Source of the DNA: an uncultured Hyphomonas sp.
GTDB taxonomy: Bacteria > Pseudomonadota > Alphaproteobacteria > Caulobacterales > Hyphomonadaceae
Direction: 5' to 3'
Assembly (NCBI RefSeq): GCF_963675305.1
Contig: NZ_OY776147.1
Location: forward strand, 1,550,001 to 1,614,000
Length of the DNA stretch: 64,000 nt
Shown piece by piece: positions 35,530-43,597 of this stretch. Both the position numbers and the translations under genes were made by a program. Within the stretch, counting starts at the first letter, position 1. Every line of letters begins with the position of its first letter. Under the pieces are notes generated by a model. That model saw only the letters and a program-made list of their open reading frames with translations. It did not search any database and was not told the origin of the DNA.

Positions 35530-36630
35530 ATGGCTCAGGGACCTCTCAGCGGAGTGAAGATTGTAGAGTTTGCAGGAATCGGTCCCGGACCATTCTGCGG
35601 CATGCTTCTTTCTGACATGGGGGCCGACGTGATTCGGATTGACCGTCCGGGCGATGGACGTCCGGGGCGGGCAGCGGATGTCACCGGCCGCGGCCGCCGG
35701 TCCATCGGTCTCAACCTGAAAGACCCCGGCGATATTGAAACCGCCCTGAAGCTGCTCGAGAAGGCAGACGCCCTGATCGAAGGCTTCCGTCCCGGGGTCA
35801 TGGAGCGGAACGGACTTGGCCCCGACGTCGTCCTCGCACGCAACCCGAACCTTGTGTACGGCCGGATGACCGGTTGGGGACAGACCGGCGCGCTCTCCCA
35901 TTCCGCGGGTCATGACCTGAACTATATTGCCATTACCGGCGCGCTTCATGCGATGGGCGACGGGGATGGCCGTCCGCGTCCGCCGCTCAACCTTGTCGGT
36001 GACTATGGCGGCGGCGCCCTGTACCTCGCCATGGGTGTGCTGGCTGGTGTCATCAATGTGAAGAATGGCGGCAAAGGACAGGTCATTGACGTGGCCATGT
36101 CCGATGGTGCCGCATCTCTGGCGTCGATGTTCTACGGTATGAAAGCTGCCGGCATCTGGACGGACGACCGGGAGGCGAACCTGCTCGACGGCGGTGCGCA
36201 CTTCTATGACACCTACGAATGCGCTGACGGAAAATGGGTTTCCATTGGCTCCATCGAGCCGCAATTCTACGCCATCCTCCGCGAGAAAGCCGGCCTGACG
36301 GATCCGGCCTTCGATGCGCAAATGGACAAATCCAAATGGCCGGACCTCAAGCAAAAGGTCATGGACGTCATAAAGACCAAGACGCGGGATGAGTGGTGCG
36401 AGATCATGGAAGGGACGGACATCTGCTTTGCGCCGGTGCTCTCCATGTCCGAAGCACCGAACTACAAGCATAATACCGACCGTGAGACGTTCATTGAACT
36501 TGAGGGCGTGGTTCAGCCGGCACCCGCGCCGCGCTTCTCCGAAACCCCGGGCAAGGTCCAGCGCCGCCCGGCAGGACTTGGTGAGCATACGGATGAAATC
36601 CTGAAAGACTGGGGTGTTTCGCGCGGATGA
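35530..36630 (+). CDS. CaiB/BaiF CoA-transferase family protein, alpha-methylacyl-CoA racemase type
   Basis: A 366-residue family III CoA-transferase fold protein. The N-terminal blocks VKIVEFAGIGPGPFCGMLLSDMGADVIRIDRP and the DALIEGFRPGVMERNGLGP segment (both split) are typical, and GQTGALSHSAGHDLNYIAITGAL matches the AMACR/Mcr branch that epimerises 2-methylacyl-CoA esters; HDLNY carries the branch's catalytic His and Asp-region. AAGGGAG about 7 nt before the ATG at 35530 decides the start over a TTG at 35524. It is coupled to the following phosphatase (ATGA overlap). Confidence 0.88.
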   Translation: MAQGPLSGVKIVEFAGIGPGPFCGMLLSDMGADVIRIDRPGDGRPGRAADVTGRGRRSIGLNLKDPGDIETALKLLEKADALIEGFRPGVMERNGLGPDVVLARNPNLVYGRMTGWGQTGALSHSAGHDLNYIAITGALHAMGDGDGRPRPPLNLVGDYGGGALYLAMGVLAGVINVKNGGKGQVIDVAMSDGAASLASMFYGMKAAGIWTDDREANLLDGGAHFYDTYECADGKWVSIGSIEPQFYAILREKAGLTDPAFDAQMDKSKWPDLKQKVMDVIKTKTRDEWCEIMEGTDICFAPVLSMSEAPNYKHNTDRETFIELEGVVQPAPAPRFSETPGKVQRRPAGLGEHTDEILKDWGVSRG

Positions 36631-37367
36631 GCGCACTTCCCGGAACAACGGGCCGGCGCCGCATCTATCTGATGCGGCACGGCTTCGTCGATTATACATC
36701 TGAAGAAGTCCGCCGGACGCGTGACCCGTCGATCGTCAGCCTCACGCCAGCCGGCGAAGACGAGGCGCGGGCGGCGGGCGCCGCTCTGTCGGAGGTTCAC
36801 TTTGATCTGGCCATCTGTTCCGGACTGAAGCGGACACGCCAGACTGCGGAACTGGTGCTGGCCGAGCATCCCGATGCACCGGAACTGGAAGTCGAGGAAC
36901 GCTTTCAGGAATTGCGTTCCGGCCAGTATATCGATTTCAAGTCGCCCGAGCATCTCGCTGCGACGATGACTTTCCTGTTTGAACAGGCAGGGGAGCCGGA
37001 TTCCGAGTTTCTGCCCGGCGGCGAAAAGTTCTCCGAAGCGATGGTCCGGATCATGGACGGTCTGACTGACCTGCTGATGCGTCCCGGCTGGGCCAGCGCG
37101 CTGGTCGTCGCCCATGAAGTGGTGAACCGGATGGTCCTGGCCTCGGTGATCGGCGCCCCCCTTGGCGCAAGTGCCGGGTTTGAGCAGGACACCGGCTGCA
37201 TCAACATCATCGACTTCGATCTCGTGCCTGATGAATCCGGCAACCGGACCAAGATCGAGCGGGGCATGATCAAGGCCGTCAATTTGACGCCCGCCAATTA
37301 CCTCAAGAACGGCATGAACCTGCGCAGCCTGGAAGCGATCTTCACCCGCCCGGAAGAAGCTTCGTGA
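36627..37367 (+). CDS. histidine phosphatase family protein
   Basis: A 246-residue phosphoglycerate-mutase-fold hydrolase. The catalytic RHG is in RRIYLMRHGFVDYTS near residue 18; later family positions are CSGLKRTRQTAELVL (about residue 70) and VVAHEVVNRMV, where the usual second catalytic His lies in VAHE. No signal peptide. The substrate cannot be told; the start overlaps the stop of the racemase-like gene, so the two are probably co-translated. Confidence 0.85.
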   Translation: MSALPGTTGRRRIYLMRHGFVDYTSEEVRRTRDPSIVSLTPAGEDEARAAGAALSEVHFDLAICSGLKRTRQTAELVLAEHPDAPELEVEERFQELRSGQYIDFKSPEHLAATMTFLFEQAGEPDSEFLPGGEKFSEAMVRIMDGLTDLLMRPGWASALVVAHEVVNRMVLASVIGAPLGASAGFEQDTGCINIIDFDLVPDESGNRTKIERGMIKAVNLTPANYLKNGMNLRSLEAIFTRPEEAS

Positions 37368-37556
37368 ACGGGGCGTAGTGGGGCGGGCAGGACTCGCCTG
37401 ATAGGTGAACAGAGCACAACAAAGGGCCCGTCCTGCCGTTCAGACTCACTTTGCTAGAAGAATTGGTGTCGGCCGGGAGCTTCAGCTGCTTGCAAAGGCA
37501 TCAGGCCGACGTCCTTCTTGCTAAACCTTAGCCGCTCCCCCGGGAGCGGCCTTTTT
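37368..37556 (+). ncRNA. candidate structured small RNA ending in a terminator
   Basis: No reading frame fits this segment, but it folds well by eye. An outer stem pairs GGCAGGAC (37386-37393) with GTCCTGCC (37430-37437) and encloses a small hairpin CGCCT/AGGTG. A second stem pairs GTCGGCC (37468-37474) with GGCCGAC (37504-37510). A strong terminator ends it at 37531-37556. The terminator lies about 70 nt before the dipeptidase gene, so this could be an independent RNA or a leader of that gene. It does not match tmRNA, RNase P RNA or SRP RNA cores that I know. Confidence 0.4.
37531..37556 (+). terminator. rho-independent terminator
   Basis: A 20-nt GC-rich inverted repeat (GCCGCTCCC paired with GGGAGCGGC, 37531-37550) is followed by C and five T residues. 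It would end transcripts from the histidine phosphatase operon and/or the small RNA candidate before the dipeptidase gene. Confidence 0.88.
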
Positions 37557-37627
37557 CTGCTGCTGGGTTTCTTGCCACGCTGTCATGAACGACTACGGTT
37601 CGCGCAGCATTGGAAGGAAAGACTCAC

Positions 37628-38887
37628 ATGCGCAAAATGCTCCTGGCCGTCTCAGCCATCGCACTTCTGGGTGCCTGCGCCCCGAAAGCCGCTGAAACCG
37701 AACCCGCCGCGCCGGTCGAATCGGTTGAAGCCGCGACGCCCGCCGAAATTCACGCAAACCTTATGGTGTTCGATTCGCACCTCGATACGCCTGCAAACCT
37801 GTCAAACCCTGATTTTGACATCATGGCGGACAATCCGAGGAAGATGGGGTCTGTGCAGGTCGATGTGCCGAAGATGACACGCGGTGGCCTGGATGGGGGT
37901 TTCTGGGTAATCTTCACGCCGCAGGGCCCGCTGACCGATGAAGCCTATGAGGCCGCGTTCAAGGCCGCTACGGCCCGTCAGGATGAAATCCTGAAAATGG
38001 TAGCCGACCATCCAGATACTTTCGAACTGGCATACAGCGCTGATGACGCAGAGCGTATCGCTGCGTCGGGCAAGTTCGTGGTGCTGCAGTCGATGGAAAA
38101 CAGCTATCCGCTGAAGCTCGACGTCAGCAATCTCGAGACTTTCTACGACAAAGGTCTGCGCATGGTGGGCCTGATCCACTTCCGCGACAACCAGTTCGGC
38201 GGCAGCGCAACCGACTTTACCAGCCCGGATGACAAGGGCCTGACCGACCTCGGCAAGGACCTGGTGCGTGAAGCGAACCGGCTGGGCCTGGTTGTGGACG
38301 GGTCTCACTCGTCCGACGCCTCGGTACGGGACATGATGGAAATCTCGACCACGCCGGTGATTCTGACTCATACGGGCCTGAAATCGGTTTATGATCACCC
38401 GCGGAACATCACCGACGAGTTCCTGAAAGAAATTGCCGCGCAGGGCGGTGTCATCCAGATCAACGCCTACAGCGGCTATCTGGAAGAACTTGAGGATTCG
38501 CCGGAACGGCGCGCAGCGCTGGAACAGCTCAAAGTGGAATTCGAAGGCGTAAATCCGTTCAGCGCCGATGACGAGACCAAAGCCCGCTACATGGAGCGTA
38601 TGGAGGCCATCAACACTGAATTCCCGCCGCCACGCTCGACGTTCGAGAAATTTATGGAGCACATGCTGCGCGCTCTGGAACTGGTTGGGCCGGACCATGT
38701 CGGCATGGGGGCCGACTGGGATGGCGGCGGCGGCGTGGAAGGCATGGAAGATGTCTCCTTCCTGCCGAAAGTCACCGAACGCTTGATCACCGAAGGCTAT
38801 ACCGAGGAAGATCTGAAAAAGATCTGGGGCGGAAACCTGATGCGCGTCATGCGCCAGGCGGAAGCCGCGAAGGAAACAGCACAATAG
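37628..38887 (+). CDS. M19 family membrane dipeptidase, predicted lipoprotein
   Basis: A 419-residue zinc dipeptidase (renal dipeptidase family) exported as a lipoprotein: the N terminus MRKMLLAVSAIALLGAC has the lipobox LGAC at about residues 14-17. Metal-site features follow in order: FDSHLDTPANL, the Glu in VLQSMENSYPL, DGSHSSDASVRDMM, LTHTGLKSVYDHPRNI and VGMGADWDGGGG. GGAAGG about 10 nt upstream supports the ATG at 37628. It probably hydrolyses dipeptides in the periplasm. Confidence 0.92.
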   Translation: MRKMLLAVSAIALLGACAPKAAETEPAAPVESVEAATPAEIHANLMVFDSHLDTPANLSNPDFDIMADNPRKMGSVQVDVPKMTRGGLDGGFWVIFTPQGPLTDEAYEAAFKAATARQDEILKMVADHPDTFELAYSADDAERIAASGKFVVLQSMENSYPLKLDVSNLETFYDKGLRMVGLIHFRDNQFGGSATDFTSPDDKGLTDLGKDLVREANRLGLVVDGSHSSDASVRDMMEISTTPVILTHTGLKSVYDHPRNITDEFLKEIAAQGGVIQINAYSGYLEELEDSPERRAALEQLKVEFEGVNPFSADDETKARYMERMEAINTEFPPPRSTFEKFMEHMLRALELVGPDHVGMGADWDGGGGVEGMEDVSFLPKVTERLITEGYTEEDLKKIWGGNLMRVMRQAEAAKETAQ

Positions 38888-39018
38888 GGTGGATCGGCCG
38901 GGCTGAAGAAAAGCCCGGCCGGATGCCGCTCAAGCCTTGCAAAGTCCGATTCGCCTCTGTATGACGCGCGTTTCCAATTCACATGTGCCGTTTGGCGCAA
39001 CAACTCCGGATACCTGTC

Positions 39019-39204
39019 ATGGCAGTCCCAAAGAGTAAGAAATCGAAGTCCCGCCGCGGCATGCGCCGTGCGCACGACCGTCTGTCGATGAATACCTACA
39101 TCGAAGACGCGAACTCCGGCGAACTGCGCCGCCCGCACCACATCGACCTGAAGTCGGGTGAGTATCGCGGCCGCCAGGTCCTTGAGCCGCGCGACGATAT
39201 CTAG
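39019..39204 (+). CDS. rpmF: 50S ribosomal protein L32
   Basis: A 61-residue ribosomal protein. MAVPKSKKSKSRRGMRRAHD is the conserved alphaproteobacterial L32 N terminus, and HHIDLKSGEYRGRQVL the C-terminal region; the Cys pairs of zinc-binding L32 forms are absent. The frame is open upstream to 38983, but the ATG at 39019 starts the family protein. A hairpin at 39250-39281 may end its transcript. Confidence 0.96.
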   Translation: MAVPKSKKSKSRRGMRRAHDRLSMNTYIEDANSGELRRPHHIDLKSGEYRGRQVLEPRDDI

Positions 39205-39249
39205 CATTTACCGGCTGTTGCGCTTTCGGGCGCAGCCGACTAAGGCTTC

Positions 39250-39290
39250 AGGCGCCTCCTGCCAGCGGGTAGGGGGCGCCTTGCATTTTG
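39250..39290 (+). terminator. possible terminator between rpmF and eno
   Basis: AGGCGCC (39250-39256) pairs with GGCGCCT (39275-39281) around an 18-nt loop, followed by the T-rich TTGCATTTT. A second, weaker hairpin lies at 39213-39236. The T-tract is interrupted, so termination strength is uncertain. Confidence 0.5.
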
Positions 39291-39320
39291 GCCAGATAAA
39301 ACACGGAAAGCCTGACATCC

Positions 39321-40601
39321 ATGAGCGAGATCATTGACATCCACGCCCGCGAAATCCTCGACAGCCGGGGCAATCCGACCGTCGAAGTCGATGTGACCCT
39401 GGACGACGGTTCCACCGGCCGCGCCGCCGTGCCGTCGGGTGCCTCAACAGGCGCCTATGAGGCGCACGAGCAGCGCGACGGCGACAAGGATCGCTACCTC
39501 GGCAAAGGCGTCCTCAAGGCCGTTGATGCGGTAAACGGCGAGATCTGCAACGAGCTGACCGGCCTCGATGCCACCGACCAGCGCATGCTGGACATGCTGA
39601 TGATCGATCTCGACGGGACCGACAACAAATCCCGCCTCGGCGCGAACGCCATTCTCGGCGTGTCGCTGGCCCTTGCGAAGGCTGCGGCGGAATACTCCGC
39701 CATGCCGCTTTACCGCTATATCGGCGGCCCGAATGCGCGTGTCCTGCCAACGCCGATGATGAACATCATCAATGGCGGCGCTCATGCCGATAACCCGATC
39801 GACATTCAGGAATTCATGATCATGCCGGTGAGCGCGGAAAGCATGTCCGACGCCGTCCGCATGGGCGCTGAGGTCTTCCACGCCCTGAAGAAAACGCTGC
39901 ACGATGCCGGTCACAACACCAATGTGGGCGACGAGGGCGGTTTCGCGCCGAATCTCGCCTCCACCGACGAAGCCATCGGCTTCATCATGAAGTCGATCGA
40001 AAAAGCCGGATACACACCGGGCGAGGAAATCGCGCTGGCGCTCGATGCCGCGTCCACCGAATTCTACAAGAACGGCAAGTATGAGCTGGCCGGTGAGGGC
40101 AAATCGCTGGGCTCCGACGAGTTCGCCGCCTACCTGGCCGACCTCTGTGCCCGGTACCCGATCGTTTCCATCGAGGACGGCATGGCCGAAGACGACTGGG
40201 ATGGCTGGGTCGCCCTGACTGATTCCATCGGCGACCGTGTCCAGCTGGTCGGCGACGATTTGTTTGTCACCAATCCGGATCGCCTCGCCATCGGTCTCCA
40301 GAAAGGCGCAGCCAACTCGATCCTGGTGAAGGTCAACCAGATCGGCACGCTGTCGGAGACACTGGACGCTGTGGAACTGGCGCACCTGCATGGCTACACG
40401 GCCGTCATGTCCCACCGTTCGGGTGAAACTGAGGATTCGACCATCGCGGACCTCGCTGTGGCCACCAATTGCGGTCAGATCAAAACCGGTTCGCTGTCGC
40501 GCTCCGACCGGATCGCCAAGTACAACCAGCTGATCCGCATCGAGGAAGAGCTGGGCCCGGTGGGCATCTATGCCGGCCGTTCGCGTATTAACGCTGAATA
40601 A
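39321..40601 (+). CDS. eno: enolase
   Basis: A 426-residue glycolytic enzyme converting 2-phosphoglycerate to phosphoenolpyruvate. Clear signatures: REILDSRGNPTVEVDV at the N terminus, GASTGAYEA, MMNIINGGAHADNPIDIQEFM (split), GDEGGFAPNL, SIEDGMAEDDW, LVGDDLFVTN, VKVNQIGTL and SHRSGETEDSTIADLAV. It precedes the ftsB-like gene and the pyruvate dehydrogenase genes, a conserved alphaproteobacterial order linking lower glycolysis to acetyl-CoA formation. Confidence 0.98.
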   Translation: MSEIIDIHAREILDSRGNPTVEVDVTLDDGSTGRAAVPSGASTGAYEAHEQRDGDKDRYLGKGVLKAVDAVNGEICNELTGLDATDQRMLDMLMIDLDGTDNKSRLGANAILGVSLALAKAAAEYSAMPLYRYIGGPNARVLPTPMMNIINGGAHADNPIDIQEFMIMPVSAESMSDAVRMGAEVFHALKKTLHDAGHNTNVGDEGGFAPNLASTDEAIGFIMKSIEKAGYTPGEEIALALDAASTEFYKNGKYELAGEGKSLGSDEFAAYLADLCARYPIVSIEDGMAEDDWDGWVALTDSIGDRVQLVGDDLFVTNPDRLAIGLQKGAANSILVKVNQIGTLSETLDAVELAHLHGYTAVMSHRSGETEDSTIADLAVATNCGQIKTGSLSRSDRIAKYNQLIRIEEELGPVGIYAGRSRINAE

Positions 40602-40643
40602 GCAGTGGGGAGGGCGGTCCCGGCGGGCCGTCCTCACGCTCTC

Positions 40644-40671
40644 TTAACCAAAACAGTCCAGTCTTTAACCC
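40644..40671 (+). promoter_or_regulatory. paired TTAACC half-sites upstream of the ftsB-like gene (possible CtrA sites)
   Basis: TTAACCA (40644-40650) and TTAACCC (40665-40671) start 21 bp apart, two helical turns, and the second abuts the ATG at 40672. CtrA of Caulobacterales binds TTAACCAT half-sites or TTAA-N7-TTAA. The match is partial and the regulator is inferred. Confidence 0.35.
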
Positions 40672-40971
40672 ATGACCTCCCGACTCGAGGCCTTGGGCCT
40701 TTGCCTTGTGATTCTCTACTTCGCCTACCACGCCTTTGCGGGGGAGAAGGGCCTTGGCCGTTGGACGGATGCCCAGTTGGAGCTGCAGGACCGCAAGGCA
40801 GAACTGGCCCAGATCAATAGCGAAATTGAGCATTTGCGCAGCGACATCCGGCGTCTGACGCCGGGCTCTGTCGACCGCGATTATGTTGAGGCTCTGGCCC
40901 GCCAGAAGCTGGCTTTCGTCTATCCAGACGAGGTTGTTCTCCTCGCATCGGACACCACCTCTGCAAAATGA
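40672..40971 (+). CDS. FtsB/DivIC-like septum formation initiator protein
   Basis: A 99-residue bitopic protein: one N-terminal transmembrane helix (about residues 8-24), then a coiled coil (LELQDRKAELAQINSEIEHLRSDIRRL, about 36-62) and the family's C-terminal motif DYVEALARQKLAFVYPDEVVLL. Such proteins join the FtsL-FtsQ divisome complex. The position between eno and pdhA is the standard one in alphaproteobacteria. Paired TTAACC sequences just upstream suggest cell-cycle control. Confidence 0.9.
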   Translation: MTSRLEALGLCLVILYFAYHAFAGEKGLGRWTDAQLELQDRKAELAQINSEIEHLRSDIRRLTPGSVDRDYVEALARQKLAFVYPDEVVLLASDTTSAK

Positions 40972-41035
40972 CATAGCTGGATGGACTTGCCCCAGCGGTA
41001 CAGTCCCCACATAACGGCCATAGGCAGGAGGACCC

Positions 41036-42049
41036 ATGGCTACGAAACCTAAGAGTTCAAAAAAAGCACCCACTAAAGCGGGTAAAGACGAAATTCTCAA
41101 ATACTACCGCGACATGCTTCTCATCCGGCGTTTCGAGGAAAAGGCTGGCCAGCTCTATGGCATGGGCAAGATCGCGGGTTTCTGCCACCTCTATATCGGA
41201 CAGGAAGCCGTCGTCACCGGCGTGCAGGCCTGCCTGAAGGATGGCGACCAGGTCATTACCGGCTATCGCGACCATGGCCACATGCTGGCCTGCGGCATGG
41301 ATCCGAAAGGCGTGATGGCCGAATTGACCGGACGCATCGGCGGCCTGTCGAAAGGCAAGGGCGGCTCCATGCACATGTTCTCGAAGGAGAAGAACTTCTT
41401 CGGCGGCCATGGCATCGTCGGCGCGCAGGTGCCGATTGGCACGGGGCTTGGCTTCGCGAACAAGTATCGCGGCAATGACCATGTCTCGGTCGCTTACTTT
41501 GGCGACGGCGCCTCGAACCAGGGCCAGGTTTATGAGTCCTTCAACATGGCGTCCCTGTGGGACCTTCCGGTCGTCTACGTCATCGAGAACAACATGTACG
41601 CCATGGGCACGAGCGTTGACCGCGCGTCTGCCGAGACCGAACTCTACAAACGCGGCATCTCCTTCGAAATCGAAGGCGAGGAAGTCGACGGCATGGATGT
41701 GCTGGCCGTTCGCGAGGCGGGTGAGCGCGCCGTGAAGTATGCGCGCTCCGGAAAAGGGCCTTACATTCTCGAAATGAAGACCTACCGCTATCGCGGCCAC
41801 TCCATGTCCGATCCGGCGAAATACCGCAAACGGGAAGAGGTGGACGATGTGCGTAGCCATCACGATCCGATTGATGGCCTGAAGAAGCACATCCTCGAAG
41901 CCGGGCATGCCGATGAAGCCGAGCTCAAGAAGATCGACAACGAGATCAAGGCGATTGTGAAAGAGGCTGCAGACTTCTCTCTCGAAAGCCCGGAGCCCGA
42001 CCCGGGCGACCTGTGGACCGATGTTCTCAAAGAGGCGGAGGTCGCGTGA
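41036..42049 (+). CDS. pdhA: pyruvate dehydrogenase E1 component subunit alpha
   Basis: A 337-residue thiamine-diphosphate subunit. After a basic N-terminal tail it shows YYRDMLLIRRFEEKAGQLYGMG, GFCHLYIGQEAV, the GKGGSMHMF block, the ThDP motif YFGDGASNQGQVYESFN and the phosphorylation-loop-like YRYRGHSMSDPAKYR. Together with PdhB it decarboxylates pyruvate and reductively acetylates lipoyl groups. It is followed by a 148-nt gap that contains a short coupled ORF before pdhB. Confidence 0.97.
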   Translation: MATKPKSSKKAPTKAGKDEILKYYRDMLLIRRFEEKAGQLYGMGKIAGFCHLYIGQEAVVTGVQACLKDGDQVITGYRDHGHMLACGMDPKGVMAELTGRIGGLSKGKGGSMHMFSKEKNFFGGHGIVGAQVPIGTGLGFANKYRGNDHVSVAYFGDGASNQGQVYESFNMASLWDLPVVYVIENNMYAMGTSVDRASAETELYKRGISFEIEGEEVDGMDVLAVREAGERAVKYARSGKGPYILEMKTYRYRGHSMSDPAKYRKREEVDDVRSHHDPIDGLKKHILEAGHADEAELKKIDNEIKAIVKEAADFSLESPEPDPGDLWTDVLKEAEVA

Positions 42050-42120
42050 AGACAGGAACTGGCCGGTTCCCCACGCATTCTGTTTCAAAGGCCTTTTCAG
42101 GCCAGTGGAGGATTAGTGCG

Positions 42121-42198
42121 ATGACGGAAGACCTCGCAACACATGCTGCTTTGCGCGGCGTCGCGCAGAACACCAATATGATTTCCGGAGCCTTTTGA
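42121..42198 (+). CDS. possible 25-residue peptide translationally coupled to pdhB
   Basis: Between pdhA and pdhB lies an ORF of 25 codons, beginning MTEDLATHAALRG and ending NMISGAF. GGAGG at 42107-42111 is well placed before its ATG, and its TGA overlaps the pdhB start as TGATG at 42196-42200. It resembles no family I know and has no membrane segment. It could be a real small protein, a coupling device that passes ribosomes to pdhB, or a remnant of an upstream start. Confidence is limited by its size. Confidence 0.4.
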   Translation: MTEDLATHAALRGVAQNTNMISGAF

Positions 42199-43583
42199 TG
42201 TCCGTTGATATTCTCATGCCCGCCCTGTCTCCGACGATGGAGGAGGGCACGCTTTCGAAATGGCTCAAGAAGGAAGGCGACACTGTCTCTTCCGGGGATG
42301 TCATTGCCGAGATCGAAACCGACAAGGCGACGATGGAAGTCGAAGCCGTCGATGAAGGCACGCTCGCCAAGATCCTGGTGCCGGAAGGCACTGAAGGAGT
42401 GAAGGTCAACGCGGTGATCGCCGTGCTGGCGGAAGAGGGTGAAGATGCCGGCAGCGTTGAGGCGAAAAAGTCGCCTGACAGCAGCCCCGTGCCTGAAACC
42501 GAAAAGAAAGACGAAGCGCCCGCCTCCGAAGGCGCCGCTGCGCCGGATGCACCAGAGGTCGATGTGCTTTCCGATCCGTCGATCCCAGAAGGTACCAGCT
42601 TTACTGAAACGACCGTCCGCGACGCGCTGCGCGATGCGATGGCCGAGGAAATGCGCCGCGACGAGGACGTCTTCCTGATGGGCGAGGAAGTCGCCCAGTA
42701 TCAGGGCGCCTACAAAGTCTCGCGCGAACTGCTGCAGGAATTCGGCGACCGCCGCGTGGTCGATACACCGATCACGGAACATGGCTTTGCCGGTCTCGGC
42801 GTCGGTGCGGCCTTTGCGGGTTTGAAGCCGATTGTCGAGTTCATGACCTTTAACTTTGCCATGCAGGCCATCGACCAGATCGTGAACTCGGCGGCCAAGA
42901 CGCTCTACATGTCCGGCGGGCAGATGGGCTGTCCCATCGTGTTCCGCGGCCCGAACGGCGCAGCCGCCCGTGTCGGCGCGCAACACAGCCAGGACTATTC
43001 CTCCTGGTATGGCCACATTCCGGGCCTGAAAGTTGTCGCGCCTTATGATGCGGCCGATGCGAAAGGCCTGCTGAAGGCGGCCATCCGCGATCCGAACCCG
43101 GTCATCTTTCTTGAGCATGAGCTGCTCTACGGCCATTCCTTCCCGGTGCCGGACCTTGACGATTATGTCCTGCCGATTGGCAAGGCGGCGATCAAGCGTC
43201 AGGGCACGGATGTGACGCTGGTCGCCCATTCCCGCATGGTCGGGTTTGCGCTGGAGGCTGCCGAGAAACTGGCAGAGCAGGGGATCGACGCCGAAGTCGT
43301 CGACCTGCGCACCATCCGCCCGCTCGACACGGCAACCGTGATCGAAAGCGTGAAGAAGACGAACCGCATCGTCTGCTGCGAAGAAGGCTGGCGCTTTATG
43401 GGCGTCGGCGCGGAGATCGCTGCGACCGTCACAGCTGAAGCCTTCGATTATCTCGATGCCCCGCCGGCCCGCGTGCACCAGAAAGACGTGCCGCTGCCCT
43501 ACGCCGCCAACCTCGAAGCCCTGAGCCTGCCGAACGCCGACGACATCGTCGAGGCGGCGCTCAAGGTCTGCTACGTGAAGTAA
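42198..43583 (+). CDS. pdhB: pyruvate dehydrogenase E1 component subunit beta with N-terminal lipoyl domain
   Basis: A 461-residue protein. Residues 1-80 form a lipoyl domain (lipoylation Lys in ETDKATMEVEA), followed by an acidic Pro/Ala linker to about 130. The E1 beta domain then has TVRDALRDAMAEEM, GEEVAQYQGAYKVSR, DTPITEHGFAGLGVGAAF and the C-terminal transketolase domain with EEGWRFMGVGAEIAA. E1 beta carrying a lipoyl domain is known in several alphaproteobacteria. GGAG 7 nt upstream supports the ATG at 42198, which overlaps the stop of the 25-codon ORF. Confidence 0.96.
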   Translation: MSVDILMPALSPTMEEGTLSKWLKKEGDTVSSGDVIAEIETDKATMEVEAVDEGTLAKILVPEGTEGVKVNAVIAVLAEEGEDAGSVEAKKSPDSSPVPETEKKDEAPASEGAAAPDAPEVDVLSDPSIPEGTSFTETTVRDALRDAMAEEMRRDEDVFLMGEEVAQYQGAYKVSRELLQEFGDRRVVDTPITEHGFAGLGVGAAFAGLKPIVEFMTFNFAMQAIDQIVNSAAKTLYMSGGQMGCPIVFRGPNGAAARVGAQHSQDYSSWYGHIPGLKVVAPYDAADAKGLLKAAIRDPNPVIFLEHELLYGHSFPVPDLDDYVLPIGKAAIKRQGTDVTLVAHSRMVGFALEAAEKLAEQGIDAEVVDLRTIRPLDTATVIESVKKTNRIVCCEEGWRFMGVGAEIAATVTAEAFDYLDAPPARVHQKDVPLPYAANLEALSLPNADDIVEAALKVCYVK

Positions 43584-43597
43584 GGGGACAAGACACC

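Noticed and set aside
35416..36699. Long 5' extension of the minus-strand GGDEF-like frame
   Set aside because: It runs antisense through the racemase-type gene and has no family features. The plausible protein begins at 35415.
37368..37556. Identification of the structured segment as 6S RNA, tmRNA, RNase P RNA or SRP RNA
   Set aside because: The conserved cores of these RNAs were not found and the fold is a chain of separate hairpins, so I leave it as an unnamed candidate.
39444..40637. 397-codon minus-strand frame opposite eno
   Set aside because: It mirrors enolase codon structure in GC-rich DNA and shows no recognisable motif. Similar shadow frames oppose pdhA, pdhB, lpd and dusB.
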